DNA of 64,000 bases from contig NZ_WJBG01000225.1 of the NCBI RefSeq assembly GCF_009709555.1, forward strand, positions 102,407-166,406, read 5' to 3'. Positions 1 to 8,592 of this stretch are shown here, piece by piece. The notes under the pieces are model-generated. The model did not search any database, was not told the DNA's origin, and saw nothing but the letters and a program-made list of their open reading frames with translations. Made by a program: the position numbers and the translations under genes. The number at the start of each line of letters is the position of its first letter. Positions within the stretch are counted from its first letter, which is position 1. Origin of the DNA: Streptomyces blattellae. Lineage in GTDB: Bacteria > Actinomycetota > Actinomycetes > Streptomycetales > Streptomycetaceae.

Positions 1-102
1 GGTGCTGAGCTTCAGCGTGCCGCCGAAGACCTCCTTGTAGAACTCCAGCGCCTGCCTGGCGTCGCCGTCGAAGCTGAGGTACGGGTTGAGGCGCGAGGCC
101 AT
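1..102 (-). CDS. VOC-family (glyoxalase/PhnB-like) protein, 5' end only
   Basis: Only the first 34 codons lie in the window; the gene runs off the left edge on the minus strand. The N-terminus reads MASRLNPYLSFDGDARQALE, followed by FYKEVFGGTLKLST. This is the usual opening of the PhnB-like vicinal-oxygen-chelate proteins (one beta strand, then a helix holding a YK-VFGG motif). The ATG at 102 is preceded by an AGGAGG Shine-Dalgarno about 6 nt upstream, so the start is secure. Substrate and metal cannot be judged from this fragment. Confidence 0.8.
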   Translation of the reverse strand, partial: MASRLNPYLSFDGDARQALEFYKEVFGGTLKLST

Positions 103-207
103 GGATCCTCCTGGAAAGTGTGGCTGAAATCCGGTGCCGAGGACGCTAGCGCGCTCCACTGACAACGGCCCGTCGCGCAGGACCACATGGAGCAGACACG
201 GCCGACG

Positions 208-891
208 TCAGACGAGGTGGGCGAAGACGACGAGGTTCTCCGTGTAGTCCTTGGCGCTGCGGTCGTAGGCCCCGGCGCAGGTGATGAGGCGGACCTGGGC
301 CTGCGGGGTGTCGGCGTAGACCCGATCGTCGGGGAAGCTGTCCTTCTCGAAGGACTCGACGCTGTCGACCACGAACGTCGCGATACGCCCGTCGGCTCTC
401 TTCACCCGGAACCGGTCGCCCTTATCCAGTTCGCCGAGTTCCGCGAACACGGCCGCGGACGTCGCCGTGTCCACATGCCCGGCGATGATCGACGTACCGG
501 CCTCTCCCGGGGACACCCCCTCGGCGTACCACCCCACGAGATTGACGTCGTGCGCGGGTGGGGCTTCGAGCTGTCCCGAGCGGCCGATGGCGAGGGGCGT
601 GAAGGGCGCGTCGACCGAGATCTTCGGGATGCGCAGGCGGACCGGCGTGGACCGCGGCAGATGCTTTCCGGCTCGGGGCGTCGCGGACGAGGACGGGGAC
701 GAGGACGAGGTGGCGGCCGGTGCGGCATGGTGCGCGTACCCGGTGCCGGACGGCTCGTCCTCACCGCCGATCAGGCTCACTCCCAGGACGACAAGGGCAA
801 CCGCGCTCCAGAAGACCGTCGCGAGTCTGCGGGAGTTCAGCCAGGGGGGCACCGGATCGGCGTCGGTAGGGGAAGGAGGGCTGGCTGACAT
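208..891 (-). CDS. Class F sortase, membrane-anchored transpeptidase
   Basis: A roughly 227-residue protein with a short cytoplasmic N-terminus, one transmembrane segment (around LATVFWSAVALVVLGVSLIG), a Ser/Thr/Pro-rich linker and a C-terminal sortase fold. Catalytic residues are visible: His in IIAGHVD, Cys in VRLITCAG and Arg in YDRSAKDYTENLVV. The ATG at 891 is preferred because GAGGTGG lies about 8 nt upstream; an in-frame GTG at 906 would add five residues. Family knowledge: class F sortases occur mainly in actinobacteria and join secreted proteins to the wall through a Cys acyl-enzyme. The likely substrate is encoded just upstream at 1009-1617 on the same strand, so the two probably work together. 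Confidence 0.88.
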   Translation of the reverse strand: MSASPPSPTDADPVPPWLNSRRLATVFWSAVALVVLGVSLIGGEDEPSGTGYAHHAAPAATSSSSPSSSATPRAGKHLPRSTPVRLRIPKISVDAPFTPLAIGRSGQLEAPPAHDVNLVGWYAEGVSPGEAGTSIIAGHVDTATSAAVFAELGELDKGDRFRVKRADGRIATFVVDSVESFEKDSFPDDRVYADTPQAQVRLITCAGAYDRSAKDYTENLVVFAHLV

Positions 892-1008
892 CGGACACCA
901 CCTCACTCGGGCACGGCAGCGGACTCATCTCGCGGGAAGGACGAGCCGGGCCGCCGCGACGCGAGGGGTACGTGCGGCGGCCTCGGCGGTTGTGTCGTCG
1001 GGCACCGG

Positions 1009-1617
1009 TCAGGCCGCGCCGCCCCCGGGGGCCTTCTTGCGCCGCAGCACGTACATGCCGGTGCCGGCCACGCCCAGCGCGGCCAGCCCGCCGGCCGTCA
1101 CGCCCGGCGAGGCGAGCGCGCCGCCGCCGGTGTGCATGCCGCCACGCGGCTTGTCGTGGCCGGACTTCCTGGAGTCCTCATGGTGATCGCCGCGCCCCGA
1201 GCCCCCGTCGTGATCGTTGTGCCCCGGCTCCCTGCCGTGCTCGTCGTGATCGCCACGCCCCGGGCCGTGGTCGTGGTCACCGTCGTGCCGGGGGCCCCAG
1301 GAGTCCTCGTCGCTGCGGCCGTGCTCGTCCCGGTAGGTGTCCGGGTCGTGCTTGGGGTCTCCGGGCCTGCCCCAGTCGTCCTGACCGACCAGGGCCAGCG
1401 CTCCGCCACCCGTGTGCATTCCACCGCGCGGCATGTCGTGCTTGCTGTCCTTGTCGTGCTTCTTGCCGTAGGAAGAGTATCCGTCGTGGTCTTTCTCCTT
1501 GCTGTGGGAGGAGTCGTCGTGGTCCCACTCACCCGTCGAGTCGGCGTAGGCGGGTGCGGCGATCGCGAGCGCGGCCGTGGCCGCGGCAGTCGCGACCAGC
1601 ATGCGAGCAGAGCGCAT
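1009..1617 (-). CDS. Secreted His/Asp-rich surface protein, putative sortase substrate
   Basis: 202 residues. A Sec signal peptide (residues 1-25, ending APAYA) leads into a very hydrophilic His/Asp/Gly-rich region (about 30-155) with many HD, GDHD and DHDEHG clusters that could bind metal. A 13-residue motif, PRGGMHTGGGALA, occurs twice: at 63-75 and at 157-169. The second copy is followed directly by a hydrophobic segment (about 171-191) and a positively charged RRKK tail, the layout of a cell-wall sorting signal but without LPXTG. GGAAGG lies 8 nt upstream of the ATG. The class F sortase gene is next downstream, so I infer that it anchors this protein and that the repeated motif contains the recognition site. 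Biological role is unknown. Confidence 0.7.
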   Translation of the reverse strand: MRSARMLVATAAATAALAIAAPAYADSTGEWDHDDSSHSKEKDHDGYSSYGKKHDKDSKHDMPRGGMHTGGGALALVGQDDWGRPGDPKHDPDTYRDEHGRSDEDSWGPRHDGDHDHGPGRGDHDEHGREPGHNDHDGGSGRGDHHEDSRKSGHDKPRGGMHTGGGALASPGVTAGGLAALGVAGTGMYVLRRKKAPGGGAA

Positions 1618-1796
1618 CTGTGAATCCTTCCGTCACACCCGGGCAGCTGACGCTTCGCCAGCTGGGTGACCCGGCCTTGACGTGATCCACCGTCGGCCGA
1701 ACCGGACCGTCCCACCATTCGAGGCGATCACTCGGGTTACCCGCGCACCTCGGACGGGGGCATCCCGTACGCTCCTCACCACCCGCCGCCGGGCCG

Positions 1797-1998
1797 CTAC
1801 AGCCGGGCTTCGGCGGGGTCCCAGCCCCGGTGGGGCACCGAGGCGAGGAGGCGCCGCGTGCTGGGGTGCTCGGGGGCGCTCAGATTCGCCGACCAGGCCG
1901 ACCACCTCTCCCCTGCGGACCTGCAGGGACACGTCCGCGAGCAGGGGCCGGGCGGCGCCGGGCAGCAGCACGGTCAGGTTCTCGATGTCGAGCAGCAT
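1797..1998 (-). pseudogene. Remnant of peptide-type ABC transporter ATPase (DppD/OppD-like)
   Basis: From the ATG at 1998 the minus strand reads MLLDIENLTVLLPG and continues to RRGEVVGLVGESE, the first 40 residues of a DppD/OppD ATPase up to the start of the Walker A loop. The lysine-containing part of Walker A and the whole catalytic core are missing. In another frame the text resumes as EHPSTRRLLASVPHRG and ends DPAEARL-stop, which matches the C-terminal HP-YTRxLLxSVP motif of these ATPases. The gene has therefore lost its centre and changed frame. It abuts the permease remnant at 2005-2362 in the usual permease-ATPase order. Confidence 0.75.
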
Positions 1999-2004
1999 GG
2001 CGGG

Positions 2005-2362
2005 CTACCTCCTGACGCCGAGCCGGTCGGCGGCCCAGACGCCGACCACGTTGAAGGCCACCACGACGGCAGCGATGGCGGTGCCCGGCACGAGCGCGGG
2101 GAGCAGGGCACCCTGGACGATCGCGGACTGTCCCTCCTGCACCATGGGCCCCAGTCGGAGCTGGGCGGCTGGGCGCCGAAGCCGAGGTAGCTGAGGGTGG
2201 CGAGGCTCATCAGGGACTCGCCGAACAGGACCACCAGATAGCCGGCGACCGAGCGGGCCAAGGTTGGGCACCAGATGGGCCACGCAGATCCGGGCGCCGC
2301 TCATGCCCTGGACGCGGTAGGCGTCGATGTAGGACTTGGACCGTTCGGTCAGGGCGACGCTG
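2005..2362 (-). pseudogene. Remnant of peptide ABC transporter permease (DppC-like)
   Basis: The minus strand shows the DppC permease signature in pieces: TERSKSYIDAYRVQGMSGAR with ICVAHLVPNL (the EAA loop region), then in another frame GYLVVLFGESLMSLATLSYL and GFGAQPPSSDWG, and in a third frame GPMVQEGQ followed by ALVPGTAIAAVVVAFNVVGV and the C-terminal DRLGVRR-stop. At least two frameshifts separate these blocks and the N-terminal half is absent. The order and strand match the ATPase remnant just downstream, so both derive from one dead peptide-uptake operon. Confidence 0.75.
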
Positions 2363-2499
2363 CTCCTGGGCGGGGCGGGCGGGGAGGAGGGCGGGGAGCT
2401 TCGGCATGTGGGGGGGTGCGGAAGACCGGATCAGTGGGGGGGGCGCGGGGGCCGTCGTAGAGGTTCCAGGGCAGGTGCTGGTACTCAACCGCGTCGACT

Positions 2500-2681
2500 C
2501 GGTACTCCTCGCCCCCTACACTCCGACCGAAAGCACCCATGAATCGCTGACCGGCCTCGTCGTCGCGGACGTCCTCCTGCTCGCCCTCACCACGCTCGAC
2601 GAGACGTCCGCCGTCGAGCACGCCCACCAGCTCGACACCCTGCGCGGCCAGTTGCTCAATCCAGGGGGGCGCACACGGTGA
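2500..2681 (+). pseudogene. Short remnant, possibly the C-terminus of an RpiR/SIS-type regulator
   Basis: The plus strand encodes a protein-like stretch, VLLAPYTPTESTHESL, then GLVVADVLLLALTTLDETSA and HAHQLDTLRGQLL, ending in a stop. The pattern (a VVADxLxLxL helix followed by a charged helix) resembles the end of the SIS domain of RpiR/MurR-type regulators, which often sit beside peptide or amino-sugar ABC operons. There is no start codon or N-terminal domain. I am not sure of the family; the ABC debris beside it makes a dead regulator plausible. Confidence 0.3.
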
Positions 2682-2805
2682 CACGTTGAGCCCTGTATGC
2701 GCCCCTCGTGTGTGGGTAAGAATGCGCCATAGAAGTGATCATGTGGCCGAGGTGTTCCGGGCGCCTCCGTCACCCCCAACTTTCCGGGAGAGCAGGTCGG
2801 TTGCC

Positions 2806-3528
2806 GTGCAGTTGCGTCTGCCCACGTCCATACCCGAGGTGCAGGAATGTCTGGCCGACGGGGCGGTGCCGATAGGCGGGGCGACGCTGGTGTGGGCCAC
2901 GTGGCAGCGGGACGGCTTCCCCGAACTGGCCGTGTCGCTGCGCGAGCTGCCGGAGGCCAACGCGTACGGGCCCCAGGAGCTGGGCGCGGCCGTCATGTTG
3001 CACCGGATCGACGACCGGGTGCCGGAGGTGCTGCACCGGGCCGCGTCCGGAATCGGGACGGGAGCGGTGCGCCGTGCGGCCACGGTCGGTGGCAACCTGG
3101 TCGGCAGCACGCTGCGCTGTCTGCTCCCCGCGGCAGTCGTGCTGGAGGCGCGCGCGGTGGTGCTGGAACCGGAGGGGCTCTTCGAGACCGACCTCTCGGA
3201 TCTGCTGGCCAAACGCCAGCTGCTGGTCGGCCTGCGCTGGCGTACACCGATCATCAGCGGCTACCGCAAGCTGGAGGAAGAGGCGGGCGGACCGCCCCCG
3301 TTCGTCGTCGCCTCCGCCGTGCACACCGACGACGGCGGAGGCAACCGGCTGCGCGTCGCCGTCCGCGACGGCTACGAGGTCCTCAGCGGCAGCGTCGCGT
3401 GTGCCGACGACAGCACGGACGTGCCCGATGCGCTGCGCAGCACCGACCTCGGCGCGCTGGACCCCACCGACTGGGAGACGGTCCGCCGGCACGTCACCGA
3501 ACTGCTGTCCCGTCCGGTCGGCGGGTGA
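2806..3528 (+). CDS. Stand-alone FAD-binding subunit-like protein (CoxM/XdhB family)
   Basis: About 240 residues from a GTG at 2806; an ORF is open further upstream but the family alignment starts at VQLRLPTSIPEVQECL. The two FAD-binding motifs of the molybdenum hydroxylase medium subunit are recognisable in altered form: PIGGATLVWA (usual AGGxxL) near the N-terminus and ATVGGNL (usual TIGG) near the middle, with the CO-dehydrogenase C-terminal domain-like region at the end. Family members normally work with a 2Fe-2S subunit and a molybdopterin subunit. Neither is encoded beside it, and a complete set lies 53 kb away at 56276-60098. Its stop codon abuts the stop of the convergent amidohydrolase with no gap. 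Function is unresolved; it may be a survivor of a lost operon. Confidence 0.7.
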   Translation: MQLRLPTSIPEVQECLADGAVPIGGATLVWATWQRDGFPELAVSLRELPEANAYGPQELGAAVMLHRIDDRVPEVLHRAASGIGTGAVRRAATVGGNLVGSTLRCLLPAAVVLEARAVVLEPEGLFETDLSDLLAKRQLLVGLRWRTPIISGYRKLEEEAGGPPPFVVASAVHTDDGGGNRLRVAVRDGYEVLSGSVACADDSTDVPDALRSTDLGALDPTDWETVRRHVTELLSRPVGG

Positions 3529-6500
3529 TCAGGCCCCGCTCTCCGGGTCGCAGCACCCTTCGCGCCGCATATGGCGACTGACCTCCAGCCAGTCCTGGGC
3601 AGCGGACGCCCGGTACGGCTGCGCGGAGTCGAAGGCCTCGACCAGGTCCGCCTGCTCGAAGAGGACGCCGCCGCGCAGGACACCGACCGTGCGGACCAAG
3701 GTCGCGAAGTCGGTGAACGGGTCGCCGTCGACCAGGGTGAGGTCGGCGAGCTTGCCCTCCTCCACCGTGCCCAGGTCGGCGTCGGCGCCGAAGACCCGTG
3801 CGGGCAGCAGGGTTGCGGTACGCAGCGCCTCGGCCGGTGACAGGCCGGCGCGGTGCAGCGCGCGCAGGGCCAGGTGCAGATGCAGCCCGACCGGGACGAG
3901 CGGCTGGTCCGTGCCCAGCGCGACCAGACCGCCGCCCGCCAGGATGCGCCGGTAGACGTCCATCTCCCTGGACAGCGTCGTCAGTTGGGCGTCGGTGGGC
4001 GGCAGCCCGGCCTGCTGCCGTACCAGCGCGATGTCCCACGGCGGCATCAGCGCGGTGACACGCGGGTCGTCCGCGAGCGCGGGGTCGGCGCCCAGCAGGG
4101 GCGCTGCCGTGAACGGGGTGGCCACGAGATGGAAGCCGGCCCGGGTGTAGATCTCCACCACGTCCTGGTAGGAACGCCCTGTGGCGGAGGTCGCGTGCCC
4201 GAACTCCAGCCGCTGGGTGGCCTGCAGATGGGTCGTCAGGTCCTGGCCCAGCTGCACCCCCGGAGTGCACAGATGGCTGCCGCTGCGCACCCCGAGCCGC
4301 TCGTGCCCGAAGTCGGCGGCCTCCTTCATCACCCACCCCGGCGCCCGTACGTACGTCTTCACGAAGTCCCAGTCCAGCGCGGCCCCCCGCGCCAGCGAAC
4401 GGCGCAGGCCCGCAGGGGTGCGGTGCGCCCTGCCCATGCTGTAGGCGACGCGCGCCCCGTCCAGGAGTTCGCCGGTGGCCAGCAGCCGGGGTCCGGTGAG
4501 GGCGCCGGCGGCGACCGCCTCCCGGACGCGGGCCTGCTCGTAGGCGAATCCGCCCAGCGAGACGGCCGTCGTGATGCCGTAGGCGACTTGGAGGGCGGTC
4601 TGGCGGCCACCGTAAGTCGACTGCCAGGGGTGGGTGTGCGCGTCCCACAGGCCCGGGATCACGGTGCGGTCGCTCGCGTCGACACGGCGTGCGGCCGGGC
4701 GGCCGGCGCGGTGCGGTGAGACCTCCGCGATACGGCCGTCGCGGACCACGACATCGATGTCCTCCCGGACCTCCGCGCCGGTGCCGTCCCAGAGGCGGCC
4801 CGCGTGCACGACCGTGTCGGCCGGGCGCGGTCGGCGGTAGTCCAGCGGGACGCGGACGGTACGGGCGTTGCCGGTGCCGATGTCGATCAGGCGCAGGGTG
4901 CCCGCGGAGAGATAGAGAAGCGTGCGGGCGTCGGCGGACCAGGAGGGGTGGTCGGCGGGTTCTGTGGTGAGTCGGCGGGGCTCGCCGTCGGGGGTGCCGT
5001 CGGGCCGGACCGGCAGCAGCCACAGCGCCGACTCGGCGACCACGGCCATCCAGCGGCCGTCCGGGGACCAGACCGGCCCGGAGTCGTAGCGGTCGGAGAG
5101 CGAGGTGTGCGGGGCGAGCGCGTGCAGGACGGCGGTCCCGGTCGTGGTGTCGGCGACCCGGATGAGGTTGTAGCCCTCGCGGAACCGCTGGCCCAGCCGG
5201 TTGCGGTCGCACAGCGCCACATACCGGCCGTCGGGCGAGAAGCTGGGACGGCCGGGCAGCCCGCCCGCGCCGAGGGGTGCGGTGAGGACCCGTTCGGCGC
5301 CGTCGGGCAGGTCGCGCACCACGAGGTTGCCGGACATGTCCAGGCAGGCCAGCCGCCTCCCGTCCGGCGAGAGCGCCGGGAAGACCCGGCCGCCCCCGGC
5401 GAGCACGGTCTCCTCGCCGGAGCCGAGATCGTGGCGCCGCACGGCGAGCAGGCCGTCGCAGTCGTCGGCGTACACCAGCGCCGTGCCGTCCGGGGTCCAG
5501 GTAGGCGCCAGCACATAGCGGGTGGCGGGGACTTGGAGGACCTTGCGCGGTGCGTGGCCGCCCGTGGTGCCGGCGGTCCACAGCGCGTTGAGTGCGGCGA
5601 AGGCGATGGAACGGCCGTCCGGGGAGAGGGCGGGCAGATGCAGCGCGCGGACGGGACGGGTGCCGGTGCCGGTGAAGTCGTACGACTTTCCGCGGTAGCG
5701 GGGCCGGTCCACGGGCAGCGTGGCCGTGAACGGGATCTCCTCGCCGTCGCCCGGGGCGGCCGGGTCGATCAGGCGGAAGTGACCGTCGACGTTCAGCAGC
5801 AGCCGCTCGTCGTCCGTCCAGCGGGGTGGCGCCGGGAGGATGTCGTCCCCGACGGCGACCGGTTCGCCGTCGACGACCAGGGTGCAGGAGGCCGCGGGCG
5901 AGGCCGTGGTGCGCAGATAGGCCAGGCGTCCGGTGGGCGAGACGGCGGGGGTCATCAGTTGGGCGCCGGAGTCGTCGGTGTGCTCGGTGGCGACCGGGCC
6001 CGAGCCGTCGGCGGCCACCGATGCGACGGTGGCCGCGCGGAGGGTGCCCGTCTCGGTGACGGCCCCGCGGACGAACAGCACCCGCTCGCCGTCGGGCGAC
6101 CAGGTGGGGTCGAAGTCCTCCCAGCGGGCGTCCTGTCCGGGGTCCTGCCGGCCGGGGCGGCCCGTGAGCCGGGTCAGCGCGCCCGTGCGCACGTCCACCA
6201 CCCAGATGCGGTACGGGGCGCCGCTCACGGTGTCGCCGCCGCGCTCGGAGGCGAACGCGATCCGGGTGCCGTCCGGTGACCAGGCCGGACCCCGGTCGTC
6301 CCACGGCCCGTCGGTGAGCTGCCGCAGCCCGGTCCCGTCCGGCCGCAGCGTCCAGAGGTGGAAGCCTCCGCCTCGATACGCGCACACGACGAGCCGGGTG
6401 CCGTCGGGCGAGTACTGCGGGCGCGTGGGTTCGAGGCCCGGCGGCGTGAGTGCGAGGGCGGTGCCGCCGCCCCGGGGGACGGACCAGAGGACGTTCTGGA

Positions 6501-6732
6501 CCTCGGCGATCAGCCGGTCACCGGCGGGGGCGAGGGTCGCGGAGCCGCCGGTGGCCGCGGTGAACGAGAGGGTGGTCGCACCGGATGCGGCGGTCGCGGC
6601 GGGCGGGGTGACGGTGGCCAGCGCCGTGGCGGTGGCGGTGGCGGTGGCGGTGGCGGTGGCGGTGGCTTGAAGGAATCTACGGCGGGAGAGGGGGTCGGAA
6701 TGGAGGTTGTCCGAGGTGCCTTCGGTGTCCAA
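3529..6732 (-). CDS. Tat-exported amidohydrolase with N-terminal TolB/PD40 beta-propeller
   Basis: 1067 residues. Twin-arginine signal SRRRFLQ at residues 16-22, followed by a hydrophobic stretch made almost only of Ala-Thr repeats. Residues of about 50-620 hold repeated PD40 blades (WSPDGTRIAF, LSPDGRSIAF, WTPDGTALVY and similar). The C-terminal third is an amidohydrolase: GLWDAHTHP gives the HxH metal ligands, VKTYVRAPG a candidate carboxylated Lys, then His in SGSHLCTP and LEFGHATS and Asp in VALGTDQP. Together these suggest a binuclear-metal hydrolase acting outside the cytoplasm. Homologues of this architecture are annotated as imidazolonepropionase-like or prolidase-like amidohydrolases; the true substrate is unknown. 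It diverges from the kinase at 6923. Confidence 0.88.
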   Translation of the reverse strand: MDTEGTSDNLHSDPLSRRRFLQATATATATATATATALATVTPPAATAASGATTLSFTAATGGSATLAPAGDRLIAEVQNVLWSVPRGGGTALALTPPGLEPTRPQYSPDGTRLVVCAYRGGGFHLWTLRPDGTGLRQLTDGPWDDRGPAWSPDGTRIAFASERGGDTVSGAPYRIWVVDVRTGALTRLTGRPGRQDPGQDARWEDFDPTWSPDGERVLFVRGAVTETGTLRAATVASVAADGSGPVATEHTDDSGAQLMTPAVSPTGRLAYLRTTASPAASCTLVVDGEPVAVGDDILPAPPRWTDDERLLLNVDGHFRLIDPAAPGDGEEIPFTATLPVDRPRYRGKSYDFTGTGTRPVRALHLPALSPDGRSIAFAALNALWTAGTTGGHAPRKVLQVPATRYVLAPTWTPDGTALVYADDCDGLLAVRRHDLGSGEETVLAGGGRVFPALSPDGRRLACLDMSGNLVVRDLPDGAERVLTAPLGAGGLPGRPSFSPDGRYVALCDRNRLGQRFREGYNLIRVADTTTGTAVLHALAPHTSLSDRYDSGPVWSPDGRWMAVVAESALWLLPVRPDGTPDGEPRRLTTEPADHPSWSADARTLLYLSAGTLRLIDIGTGNARTVRVPLDYRRPRPADTVVHAGRLWDGTGAEVREDIDVVVRDGRIAEVSPHRAGRPAARRVDASDRTVIPGLWDAHTHPWQSTYGGRQTALQVAYGITTAVSLGGFAYEQARVREAVAAGALTGPRLLATGELLDGARVAYSMGRAHRTPAGLRRSLARGAALDWDFVKTYVRAPGWVMKEAADFGHERLGVRSGSHLCTPGVQLGQDLTTHLQATQRLEFGHATSATGRSYQDVVEIYTRAGFHLVATPFTAAPLLGADPALADDPRVTALMPPWDIALVRQQAGLPPTDAQLTTLSREMDVYRRILAGGGLVALGTDQPLVPVGLHLHLALRALHRAGLSPAEALRTATLLPARVFGADADLGTVEEGKLADLTLVDGDPFTDFATLVRTVGVLRGGVLFEQADLVEAFDSAQPYRASAAQDWLEVSRHMRREGCCDPESGA
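6625..6666. repeat. GGTGGC hexanucleotide tandem repeat inside a Tat signal peptide
   Basis: About seven copies of GGTGGC in tandem. On the minus strand they encode the alternating Ala-Thr run in the hydrophobic part of the amidohydrolase signal peptide. The unit is a multiple of three, so copy-number change would alter signal length without breaking the frame. Confidence 0.85.
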
Positions 6733-6922
6733 AAGAGCTCCCAGTACACGGAGTTGGTGTGCCGGACAGGAGAGACCACTGAGGGCAACGTACGGGGCGG
6801 AACCGGATTACGGACCATGGCCCGGCGTTTCTCAGCCGATCTTGCCCCGTGTGCACGTCCGGTACGCAACGGACGCCGAACGGAGGCGCTCAGGAGCCGG
6901 CCGCTGCCCTAACCTGTGGCGG

Positions 6923-8418
6923 GTGAACGCACCAGGGGACATGGTCGACGGACGCTTCGAACTGCTCGGGCGGCTCGGCAGGGGGGGATGGGCACGGTAT
7001 GGCGGGCCCGGGACACCGTGCTGCACCGCGAGGTCGCCCTGAAGGCCGTACGCCCGGACGCCGCGGACTCTCCCGTCATACGCGAGCGGGTCATGCGCGA
7101 GGCGCGGGCACTGGCGCGGCTCAGCAGCCCGCATGTGGTGACGGTCCATCAGATCATCGAGGCGGACCCCCACCCGTGGATCGTGATGGAGCTGGTGCCG
7201 GGCATTTCGCTCCAACAGCGGCTGGCCGAGGGGCCGTTGAGCCCGGTGGAGACGGCACGTATCGGCCGTCAGGTGCTCTCCGGACTGCGTACGGCGCACG
7301 CGGCAGGCATCCGGCACCGGGACGTCAAACCAGCGAACATCCTGCTCGGCCCCGACGGCACCGCCGTACTCACCGACTTCGGAATCGCCGCCATCCAGGG
7401 CACGACCGCGCTGACGGCCACGGGCGAATTCGTCGGCTCACCCGAGTACATCGCTCCCGAGTGCCTCCGCGGACGCGACGACGACCCGGCGTCCGACCTG
7501 TGGTCCCTGGGGGTGGTGCTGTACGTGTGCGTGGAGGGCGTGAGTCCACTGCGCCGCGCGAGCACGCTCGCCACGCTGGCCGCCGTGCTGGAGGATCCGG
7601 TGCCCCCGCCCGTGCGCTCCGGCCCGCTCGCCCCCGTGCTCCAGGCTCTCCTGGTACGCGACCCGGCGGCCCGTCCTCGCGCCGAGCAGCTGGACGCGAT
7701 GCTGGCGCAGGCCGAGTCCGACGCCGCACCGCACTGGCAGCCGACGCTCACGGCCGCACCGGCGCCTAGACCCAGTCCGACTCCGCCTCTCGCGGTGACG
7801 CCCACCGTGCAGGACACCGCGCGCCCCGGTCCGGCGGGAGGCCGTCGTACGCCGGTCCTCGTCGCGGTGACCACCGTCGTGGCCGTCGGTACGGCCGTGG
7901 CCCTCACCGTCGCCCTGCTCGGCTCCGGCGACGAGAAGAACGTCGGTACGGACGGCAGCACCGGCACGAGCGAGTCCTCCACTTCGGACGTCCCCACCGC
8001 TCCCCCGAGCCCTGCTCCGACCCCTACACGGACCCCGTCCTCCGAGCCGCCCCAGCCCACGTCGCCCTCCCCAACGGCCATGAACGGCCGCTGGATCGCC
8101 CAACTCCACTCCGAACCGGTCTCCTCAGGCAGGATGGCCCGCAATCAACGCCTCGCCCAGATCCGCGCGTCAGTGCCCGAGGCCCGCTACCTCCGCAGTG
8201 ACGACTACGCCTCGCTCCGCCAGGGCTACTGGGTGATCTACGCCCCGGGCCCGTTCACCGACGGCCGCGCGGCGCTGTCCTTCTGCGCCGAGCGCGGGCG
8301 TACGACAGCGAACGCCTGCATAGGCCGCTACCTGAGTACGGACCCGGCCGACATGGACTTCCTGTGCCGACCGCCGGCCGAGAGCCCCACGGGCCGCTGC
8401 ACCCGTCCCACCCCCTGA
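6923..8418 (+). CDS. Membrane Ser/Thr protein kinase with apparent frameshift in the glycine loop
   Basis: The natural start is GTG 6923 (or ATG 6941), giving MVDGRFELLGRLGRGG. The frame is then lost at a run of seven G at 6981-6987. With one more G the reading would continue GRGGMGTVWRARDTV, the normal kinase P-loop, and the rest is open to 8418. Downstream motifs are intact: Lys in EVALKAV, HRDVKPANIL, DFGIA and SPEYIAPE. A Pro/Thr-rich linker, one transmembrane segment (PVLVAVTTVVAVGTAVALTV) and a secreted C-terminal domain that looks SPOR-like (QLHSEPVSSG, GYWVIYAPGP) follow. Either the assembly dropped a G, or this allele is off. Translation from the in-frame ATG at 6994 would remove the first part of the P-loop. 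Confidence 0.82.
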
Positions 8419-8592
8419 CCGGCGACTGGTGACCGGGCAGCGTACCGCCCCTCGCTCAGGCACACCTGTTGGCGTGCCTGATGTCGAGGACGAAGCGCTC
8501 CGGGGAGTGCAGCTCGGCGGTTTTGGTGACACCCGAGCAGGACCGAGGGTTGTACCGCTCCCCGCGCCCGACCGGTGGTCAGAGCACGGGCG

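Noticed and set aside
1132..1623. Plus-strand Val/Ala-rich hydrophobic frame
   Set aside because: Antisense of the His/Asp-rich secreted protein: GAC and CAC codons read in reverse give Val. No ribosome site.
1797..2362. Insertion-sequence remnant as the cause of the ABC-transporter decay
   Set aside because: No inverted repeats, target duplications or transposase motifs are visible; simple deletions and frameshifts explain it.
3494..6385. 963-codon open frame in another minus-strand frame of the amidohydrolase
   Set aside because: Composition is dominated by Arg, Pro and Gly, as expected of an off-frame read; the true frame has Tat, PD40 and amidohydrolase motifs.
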